A model generated the notes under the pieces. It was not told the origin of the DNA and ran no database searches. It saw nothing but the letters and a program-made list of their open reading frames with translations. Shown here in pieces: positions 56,371-64,000 of a stretch of 64,000 nt of DNA (positions within the stretch are counted from its first letter, which is position 1; each line of letters starts with the position of its first letter). The DNA is from Heliocidaris erythrogramma (Eukaryota > Echinodermata > Echinoidea > Camarodonta > Echinometridae). The stretch spans positions 56,619,829-56,683,828 of the forward strand of contig CM046863.1 of NCBI GenBank assembly GCA_025617745.1, in the 5' to 3' direction. A program made the translations under genes and the position numbers.

Positions 56371-56981
56371 GGCTTAACACAGAAACCCTCCCGTTCCCGT
56401 AGTCAAGGGATTAAACGAATTTACATGATCGTAGAGGGCAGGCTATAGAGCATATGCCAATAGATTAGTTCGAATATCCACAGATATTTTAGACATGGAG
56501 GGTCCCTTCAGAAAAATAACTCTGGGAGTGATAGAAGTGCCTCGTGAATAGCTTTTGTTTCCCCCTTTAAAAAGAATACTTCCACCTGGATATCATGGAA
56601 TGCACCATTAGTGCATAATTGATAATGATTACATGACATTCATGAGCACATAACAAATATTAGTGTCAGTGGGTTTAGAATTTGGTACAGATGACCTTTA
56701 TCTGCTCATGCTCAGATTGCATCTACGAACTGGCTTATTCAAGTAACCTAGGTCAATCATCCTTTCCGACATTTATAGCAGATGAGTTTGTCCAAAGCCA
56801 TTTTATTGGGGAAAGGGGGAGGGGGTGGGTGGGTGTAATTGTCTCGGGCAATTAGCCCGTGGCAATTTTCTTATATGTTGTTGTCCTAGTGGTCATTGTC
56901 CTGGGGGTACTTGTTCTGAAGTAATTGTCCATGGGAGTAAAAGTCGATTTATTATGAATTAGCTCTAAAAATTATTTTGTT
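56371..56981. other. Unassigned sequence, MITE end and GGACAATTGTCC-type minisatellite
   Basis: 56692-56740 is one end of the MITE family seen at 45011-45450. At 56820-56935 degenerate units such as GGCAATTAGCCCGTGGCAA, TTGTCCTAGTGGTCATTG and TCCTGGGGGTACTTGTTC occur. No gene is seen. Confidence 0.5.
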
Positions 56982-57724
56982 ATGCTTAGGTCAGACGGAC
57001 ATGTACGGATGTCTGCGGATGCATCCGTAAAAAAAAATAATTTCACCCGCAGAAATTGTTGAAAATCTGCGCAAAAAGCCAAAAAACCACGGTAGATACG
57101 CATGAGATACGGATGCAATACGCATGAAATACGCAAATCCTGCGGATGTTCTGCGGAAGACACCCCTTTGGCGGATGTGCCACGCTAGTGTCACTTAAAT
57201 TCTGCGCAAGATGCGGACTAGATACGGATGTTCTGCGGAAGATACGGAAGTCCTGCGCACGATACGCATACGCACACGGATGTCGGCTTTCTCCTCGTCC
57301 GCAACATCCGCATATATACCGCGGCTTGTGGAGCATCACTTCAGTTGCGATTCGATCTTTGGAGAGAACACTACTACTACTACTACTAGGATACCTGCGC
57401 ACTTTTACCTAAATTTTACGGATAGATACGGACGTTTTACTCAAAAATACGCAAAGATACGGATCAATACGCATGATACGGAACAATACGCAAATTCTAC
57501 CTAAATTCTGCGCAAAAGACCTTGCGCGGGAAATTTAAAATAATTTTGAGATTTTCAAAACTTTTTCGCGGAAGACCTCGATTCCTGCGCACTCCCACGG
57601 ATTTTTACGGATGCACTTACGGATGATACGCATGATACGGATTGCTGCGGATTTCTACGGATTTTTACGGATGCACATCCGCAGACATGCGTATCGCGCG
57701 TATCTGTCCGTCTGACCATAGCAT
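56982..57724. mobile_element. 743-bp TIR element filled with TACGGATG/TACGCATG units
   Basis: ATGCTTAGGTCAGACGGACA at the left is inverted at the right as TGTCCGTCTGACCATAGCAT. Between them, about 60 degenerate words of TACGGATG, TACGCATG, TGCGGA and TGCGCA type occur in both orientations, giving a strong CpG and GC contrast with the surroundings. A short TAC run (57368-57390) lies inside. Open frames cross it in several phases because the words are poor in stops. None resembles a protein family. Confidence 0.7.
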
Positions 57725-57779
57725 TAGCTCCATGAATAATGTACTTAACATTGCTTATGCCCCACAATGGAGCTGTCTA

Positions 57780-58666
57780 CTTCTACTATTACTACTAATA
57801 GTAAGACTGTATAACTCTTGCAGTTAATACTGGTCCTATATTTGTAACCAATATCATTTACACTCAAAGTAGTTGAAACAACTTTTGATCTCTTGGTACA
57901 CTGTATGAAAAACTTTGTAATTTTCGACACATATTATTGGATGGTTTGTTCCTCTTCTGGTAGAAACCAACCAAAAGCATATTTCATGTTAAAGTGACCG
58001 TGAATTGTCTTTTATCCGCGTTAATCTTTAACCGTGATAACACGCTTTAATCAGTAATCATGTATTTGACGTTGGGAAGGAAATACAGCATGGATTAAAC
58101 ATGCCATGTATTTCCGACTATTCAACTTTTATATAACAGCAATACTACGACAACAATAACCACCCACCACGTTAGATTTATGATGTTACTCGTAGTACTT
58201 CTACTATCAATATTACTACTACTACTACTTCTACTTCTACTACTACTACTACCACCACTACTGCTACTACTACTACTACTACTCCTTACTTCTACTAGTA
58301 ATATTACTGTTACTATTACTGCTATTGCTACTAAACCTCCTAACACTACTACTGCTACTATAATCAATGTTCAAAGTAATTTAACCAGCTGTTGATCTCT
58401 CAGTACCCTCTATGAAAAAAAAAATCGACACAGTAAAATCACTGGATGGTTTGTTCCATTTCTGGTGAAAAGAAAAAAAAAACCCTTAGAAGATTGGAAG
58501 TTTCTAGTGATCAACCGTAATATTATTTTTATGCATTATAACATTTTACATAGATGTAATGATGTGTGAATGTATATGGTTTGTGTGAGCATTGGAACGA
58601 AAAAGAAAACCGACAAAATAAGGGAATTTAAGGTACAGGTTCTGTACACAATAACAATTTCTACTG

Positions 58667-58726
<60 letters not shown>

Positions 58727-59194
58727 TAACAGCAACAACAACTCCTACTAGAACTAATTCTACTACTACTACTTCTACTGTTTCTACTACTTTTTACTAC
58801 TACTTTTACTACTACGACGACGATGACTAGGACTAAAAGATAATACCAAACTCATCAAAGCTCAAAGAATAACCATACTCAGAATTAGTACTGATCCTAT
58901 ATTTGTAACCAAGGTGATTTACACTCAAGGTAGTTCAACCAACTTTTGATCTCTTGGTACTCTCTATGAAAAACTGCGTATCTTTCGACACAGTGATATC
59001 ATTAGATGGCTTGTTCCTCTTCTGGTAGAAACCCAACAAAAGCATATTTCATGTTAAAGTGACCGTGAATTGTCTTTTATCCGCGTTAAACATTAACTTT
59101 GATGAGTCAGACGTGCTTTAAGTAAATGATTATTTGACGTTAAGGAAATACAGCATGCCATGTATTTCCTACTATTTAACTTCTATAATTGCTG
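57780..59194 (+). repeat. Three R units in tandem with TAC tracts
   Basis: Anchors lie at about 57943, 58448 and 59009. TAC tracts lie at 58140-58360 and 58655-58820. Between units the lead-in GATAATACCAAACTCATG, AGCTCAAAGAATAACC is seen, as also at 48340 and 61000. The unit period here is about 500-560 bp including the tract. Confidence 0.8.
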
Positions 59195-59287
59195 TTATAT
59201 ACAACTACTACGACTACTTCTACTTCTATACAACTTCTACTGCTTCTTCTACAACTTCTGCATCTTCTTCTTCTTCTTCTACTACTT

Positions 59288-59323
<36 letters not shown>

Positions 59324-59451
59324 TTACTATTACTGCTATTACTACTGCTACTCCTACTACTGCTACTATACTATTACTACTGCTACTACTACTGCTACTA
59401 CTACTTCTACTACTGCTGCTACTACTGCTACTCCTACTACTACTGCTACTA

Positions 59452-59483
<32 letters not shown>

Positions 59484-59748
59484 ACTACTGCTGCTTCTAC
59501 TACTACTACTGCTACTACTGCTACTACTGTTACTACTGCTGCTACTACTACTACTACTATTAATGCTGCTACTATTGCTGCTGCTGCTACTACTACTGCT
59601 GCTACTGCTGCTGCTACTACTACTGCTGCTGCTACTGCTGCTGCTACTACTACTACTACTACTGCTGCTACTACTGCTGCTACTTCTACTGCTGCTACTA
59701 CTGCTACTGCTGCTACTACCACTACTACTGCTGGTACTATACTGCTGA

Positions 59749-59815
<67 letters not shown>

Positions 59816-59926
59816 CCTACTACTATACTATTACTACTACTACTACTACTGCTGCTGCTACTACTACTGCTACTACTACTACTACTACTGCTGCTACTAC
59901 TGCTACTCCTACTACTACTGCTACTA

Positions 59927-59961
<35 letters not shown>

Positions 59962-60222
59962 ACTACTGCTGCTTCTACTACTACTACTGCTACTACTGCT
60001 ACTACTGCTACTACTGCTGCTACTACTACTACTACTATTAATGCTGCTACTATTGCTGCTGCTGCTACTACTACTGCTGCTACTGCTGCTGCTACTACTA
60101 CTGCTGCTGCTACTGCTGCTGCTACTACTACTACTACTGCTGCTACTACTGCTGCTACTTCTACTGCTGCTACTACTGCTACTGCTGCTACTACCACTAC
60201 TACTGCTGGTACTATACTGCTG

Positions 60223-60259
<37 letters not shown>

Positions 60260-60965
60260 CACTACTACTACTACTACTATACTCCTACTACTATACTATT
60301 ACTACTACTACTACTACTGCTGCTGCTACTACTGCTGCTACTACTACTACTACTTCTGCTGCTACTACTACTACTACTACTACTACTATACTATTATTAT
60401 TATTACTACTACTACTACTTCCACTGCTACTACTGCTGCTACTACTGCTGCTGCTACTACTGCTGCTACTACTACTACTATTACTGCTGCTACTACTACT
60501 GCTACTACTGCTACTACCACCACTACTGCTGCTAATACTGCTTCTACTATTACTACTACTGCTGCTACTACTAGTACTACTACTGCTGCTGCTACTACGG
60601 ATGCTACTTCTACTGCTGCTACTAATACTATACTATTATTATTATTACTACTACTACTACTACTGCTACTGCTACTACTGCTGCTACTACTACTGCTGCT
60701 ACTACTGCCGCTGCTGCTGCTACTACTACTACTACTACTATTACTGCTGCTACTACTACTGCTACTACTGCTGCTAATACTGCTTCTACTACTACTACTA
60801 CTACTGCTGCTGCTATAATACTAGTACTACTACTACTGCTTCTACTACTGCTGCTACTACTGCTGCTACTTCTACTGCTGCTACTACTACTATACTATTA
60901 CTACTACTACTACTACTGCTGTTGCTACTACTACTTCTACTACTACCTTTTCTACTACGATGACG
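59195..60965. repeat. 1.8-kb TAC/TGC microsatellite with 475-bp tandem duplication
   Basis: Almost only TAC and TGC triplets on the plus strand. The pattern of TGC interruptions from about 59366 to 59820 repeats from about 59825 to 60290 (CTGCTGGTAC at 59728 and 60203, a period of 475). Further, more diverged copies of the same style run to 60960. All long poly-Leu, Tyr/Cys, Thr/Ala and Val frames are products of the triplets. Confidence 0.9.
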
Positions 60966-61300
60966 ACGATGACTAGCACTACTAAAGATAATACCAAACT
61001 CATGAAAGCTCAAAGAATAACCATATTCAGAATATTATGACGGACATATTAGAACTCTTCACGATATACCAGACTGAAATCATTCAAAATTATGCCACAT
61101 TTGATGTCCAAAGTTCTATTATGCAAATGAGCATCAATTATACATAAATTTAAAATTACTTCTTTTGTTTTCACCTTGAAATTATTTGCATACAATTATC
61201 CGATTAAAACAAATCAAGTATTCCACCCAGTGTTTTCCAACGCACAAATACCTACGCACATCAACAACCACGATCTCACTTTACTACAAATACATTGGTG
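60966..61300. other. R-array lead-in, then unassigned sequence
   Basis: GATAATACCAAACTCATGAAAG marks where a further R unit would begin, but no anchor follows. The remainder has no feature I can name. Confidence 0.5.
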
Positions 61301-61304
61301 AGAA

Positions 61305-61451
61305 GGAAGATATTATGAAGGGAGAAGGAGGGAGAGAGAGAGAAGGGAGGGAGGCTGGGAGGTTGAAAGAGAGAAAAGAATGTGACACGATGAGAGAGAG
61401 AGAAATAAAAAGAGTGAAGAAAATTACAATATCTCACTCAATCACCCCCTC

Positions 61452-61489
<38 letters not shown>

Positions 61490-61620
61490 CTCTCTCTCAA
61501 GTCTCATTCTTTTTTCTCTCTCCCTCTCTTCTGTCCCTCTCCTCTATCTCTCCCTTTTCTCTCCCCTCTCTCCTTCTTTAATCTCTCTTTCTCTCCCTTC
61601 TCCCTCTCTCTCTCCTCTGT
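61305..61620. repeat. Purine tract followed by pyrimidine tract (GA then CT)
   Basis: GA-rich sequence (61305-61430) is followed by (CT)n-rich sequence (61445-61620). The two halves could pair as a long imperfect hairpin. The frame across both reads Glu/Arg/Lys then Ser/Leu and is not a gene. Confidence 0.8.
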
Positions 61621-64000
61621 TTTACCCGGTTTTCCTTCTCTTTTATCATCATCTTAAAGTCACCTAATATTATGTCACATCATGTTTCAACCTTTACAAA
61701 GTTTATATTTATTTACAAACCATACAACTTTTAAAATACGATGCTAACATTGTTTACTTTAAAAATGCATGCCAAACAACTTACACTAACGCTACTAATA
61801 TAATGCATTGAACTATACCAGCAGTAAAAGCAAATGTCACAATTTAGATTGTTATTAACACAAAGTTTGCATATTTTACTTGAAGGCTTTTTTCTGACAT
61901 TTTCTCGAATAAACTGTTTTTAAATTAATGCTTTGGATATTCAGTTACATGTTCACTTTGGGTTTGGATCATAATTGGCGTTGCAACTAGATTAAGAGAA
62001 TGAGGAATTATATATCATGACGTATTAGTATTATTACCTTACATGTATTGTACAGTTTTGGTAAACCCTCATAAACTTTTCGTAACATTTCTATGATTTT
62101 CTATGATAAACAACAAGGTACTAATAAAACTAAGCTGATGTGAGACTTTTCCTACTCAAGTTAAACATTAAACAAGTGAGAGGTGAAGAATAATTTAGAT
62201 ACCGGGACAGTACTCAGACAACGCCAAGTTGTACTACAACGTGTACACAAGTGTAAAAACATATTTTACTGTGTACATGGTGTATGCTACACATGTCACA
62301 CACGCTATATCCATGCGGAACACCGAGGTTGTTGTACGGCCAGCCGTCGGGGTGGAGGGGTCCTAATTTTGGGCAGTTAGTGTATAGCTGTTATCTAGCG
62401 TTTCTCACGGATATACTCTGATATTCACCAGAAATCATGAAATGACACAAGATATCATACATATATCTATTTATACAAGGAGAACAGCATGAGACTATAA
62501 TTATACACGTTCCTTTCCAATTCCATTTTTGCTATCAAAAACTTTCATTGCACTCATCAACAAAAGGGTGGGATTTTTTTTTAAATTCTCATTAACCAAG
62601 GGTGACTTTACAACAACCAACAAAATTTTAACATAATCGATGGTTAAAAAAGATATTGAATTTAAAATGACAGGGATTAATAAATGTAAACCCATCCATG
62701 TGAGGGTTAAATTATAAAAGTTTGGCATTACATACACAAATCTAAAACTATTTTTTTCAGATTTTATTTACAGACATGACAATACATAAAACATATTAAG
62801 TTCAATGTCCTGGTTGGAATATTTACAAGAACGATGCAAAACAAATCACTTATGTGATGATTCTCAAGGATCTGTATATATGACACGGTAAACACGGTAA
62901 ACCACAACAAAATGAAAACTGTTTCACGTGCAAATAAGGAAAACAGAAACACGACATATCTTTGTATATCAAGAGCCCGTAGAGCCCGATACATACAAGG
63001 CATACAAGGCGTAGGATGGCTTTAGTGACTGGTACTGTCCTTTGAGCGTCTTGAAAGAGTGATATCGTTTAAAAGGTGTTCGTAACATGAACAGTGTAAA
63101 GGATGCTTTTAATAACTGGCATAAATTTTATTTTTAGGGTCCTTTAGCGCAGGTAATGACGCAATGGAAATGACGCCTCGTGTGAACCGAGCATCTGTGT
63201 GTTTCAAGAACCAGAAATGTGAGGGCACTACACGTACTTCATTTTATTTTACGGCTTCAGTTTTACCGTGACGTATAGCAACTTATAGGAACGAGGATAT
63301 ATAACACCACCAAGAACATAAATTCACTTTTTCTCAAAACATGTTTACACCTATCACAAGTGAAGCAAGAACACAAGACATTATGAAGATTATTATCATC
63401 ATGCAATAAGCATGTAAAAAACAGAGTATCATTACTAAATACCCTCATTATTGAAATATTTTCCATGGCTTTCAAACCGAGAACCTAAAAGTATAGTACA
63501 CTCTTTGACAAAGACTTGAAGGTTCATAATGTTAATATATGGCTAGAGTGCCCAGGTCTGCCCAGTGCCCATGTCTGCGCACACGCGTAACTGCGCGATT
63601 CTAATAAAACAAAACACGCAACGAACACAAACATTTCATCTTTATCATAGCAATTGGTATTCATGCAAAAACGAGTCAACATATTGAAAAAAATTCTTAT
63701 TTCATGCATTTTATTCACAAGCCTCAAAATGTTGTCGTTCATGTAAAAACTCCCGAACTGCGTGTAAAATGAATGAGTGCGCAGACATGGGCACCATTAT
63801 TTTTTTAAATGTTGAAATGACACGGCCGCCGTTTCTTGTGTAAATGCCATTGTTCTTGTTCTAATTTTGGCTAGAATTTTTGCAAACTTACTCTTTAGAA
63901 TATCAGGAACAATATAAAATTAAGCTTTGGAGGAATATTAAAGAAATTCTTGTGAATTTCAGGTCAAAATCTTAGGTGCGCAGACATAGGGCTCCCCATC
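61621..64000 (-). other. Repeat-poor sequence; possible 3'UTR of a minus-strand gene
   Basis: No block, R unit or TAC tract is seen here. On the minus strand AATAAA stands at about 62765-62771 (TGTAAATAAAATCTGAAAAA), a possible poly-A signal for a transcript coming from beyond the right edge. Small frames on both strands (for example 62183-62380 plus, 62764-63003 minus) match no family I know. The call is an inference from the absence of repeats and one signal. Confidence 0.2.
63565..63794. mobile_element. Small MITE with GTGCCCATGTCTGCGCAC ends
   Basis: GTGCCCATGTCTGCGCAC at the left is inverted at the right as GTGCGCAGACATGGGCAC. Inner GCGTAACTGCGCG and CGAACTGCGTG pair loosely. A third single end (GGTGCGCAGACATAGGGC) lies at 63975-63992. 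Confidence 0.6.

Noticed and set aside
57043-57504. Overlapping frames of 60-119 residues in the TACGGATG element
   Set aside because: Open in several phases because the repeated words contain few stops. No protein family similarity.
59095-59125. GATGAGTCAGACG as a further hammerhead core
   Set aside because: It is the R unit sequence TTGATGACGTGC with a small insertion. No GAAA box or pairing stem follows.
59134-60223. Long frames of poly-Leu, poly-Thr/Ala, Tyr/Cys and poly-Val up to about 290 residues on both strands
   Set aside because: They are direct translation of TAC/TGC triplets in all frames of both strands, lack any non-repetitive domain and appear wherever the microsatellite is long.
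61186-61581. 131-residue frame rich in Glu/Arg then Ser/Leu
   Set aside because: It spans a GA tract and a CT tract. The composition follows from the dinucleotides and there is no domain.
62183-62380. 65-residue Cys/His-containing frame (CKNIFYCVHGVCYTCHTRY) as a small secreted or zinc-binding protein
   Set aside because: There is no signal peptide, no recognised cysteine pattern and no conserved neighbour copy. A chance frame is as likely.

Overview
This is a eukaryotic, almost certainly animal, intergenic or intronic window. It is AT-rich, has no compact gene order, and is full of microsatellites, LINE remnants, a tRNA-derived SINE, TIR/foldback elements and a Penelope-like retroelement remnant. 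I see no intact host protein-coding gene, no rRNA and no functional tRNA gene. The mix (CR1/L2/Jockey-group LINEs, a tRNA-SINE with a GCGCTATATAAAT tail, a Penelope element with hammerhead motifs, many short TIR elements) fits a marine invertebrate, perhaps an echinoderm or another deuterostome. The species cannot be fixed from this sequence, and I hold that guess loosely.

Layout. At 1-330 lies a degenerate minisatellite. From 330 to about 42,100 the window is a mosaic of long segmental duplications. I name the recurring pieces block I (327-742, 19313-19720, 36772-37015), block II (6990-9437, 19755-22450, 35775-36530), block III (10075-11040, 15775-16690), block IV (11240-13105, 22980-25975, 38130-39960; part at 15290-15480) and block V (28841-30000, 40140-42120). 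The copies differ by later insertions. These are a 6.2-kb TIR element in block I copy 1, a LINE 3' end at 9438-10074, a LINE at 13106-15208, a 904-bp TIR element at 24165-25068 and a TTAA-flanked element at 38193-38470. A separate minus-strand LINE with most of its reverse transcriptase readable lies at 16828-19000.

From 30,000 to 61,000 the dominant theme is a repeat I call the R unit. It is about 250-300 bp, always on the plus strand, recognisable by GGTTTGTTCC about 40 bp after TTTCGACACAGTG, and usually followed directly by a (TAC)n-rich tract. About 19 copies can be placed. The end of the R unit has also been amplified into a 51-bp minisatellite (43518-44270), and one TAC tract has grown to 1.8 kb (59195-60960) with internal tandem duplications of about 475 bp. 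A further pair of long duplicates (block VI, 45720-47420 and 53080-56370) is split in its second copy by a 1.9-kb imperfect inverted repeat.

Most notable is a Penelope-like element remnant at 34818-35440. Its two coding halves lie head to head, as expected for a 5' inversion by twin priming. A candidate minimal hammerhead ribozyme lies 77 bp beyond the end of its GIY-YIG frame. A second, almost identical copy of the ribozyme segment lies 1.4 kb away at 33422-33541. A nested MITE pair sits at 32464-33419: an outer element rich in GACGTC/CRE-like palindromes, and an inner foldback with a tRNA-like sequence in each arm. The last 2.4 kb (61,620-64,000) is nearly free of these repeats and could be the long 3'UTR of a minus-strand gene outside the window, but that is only inference.
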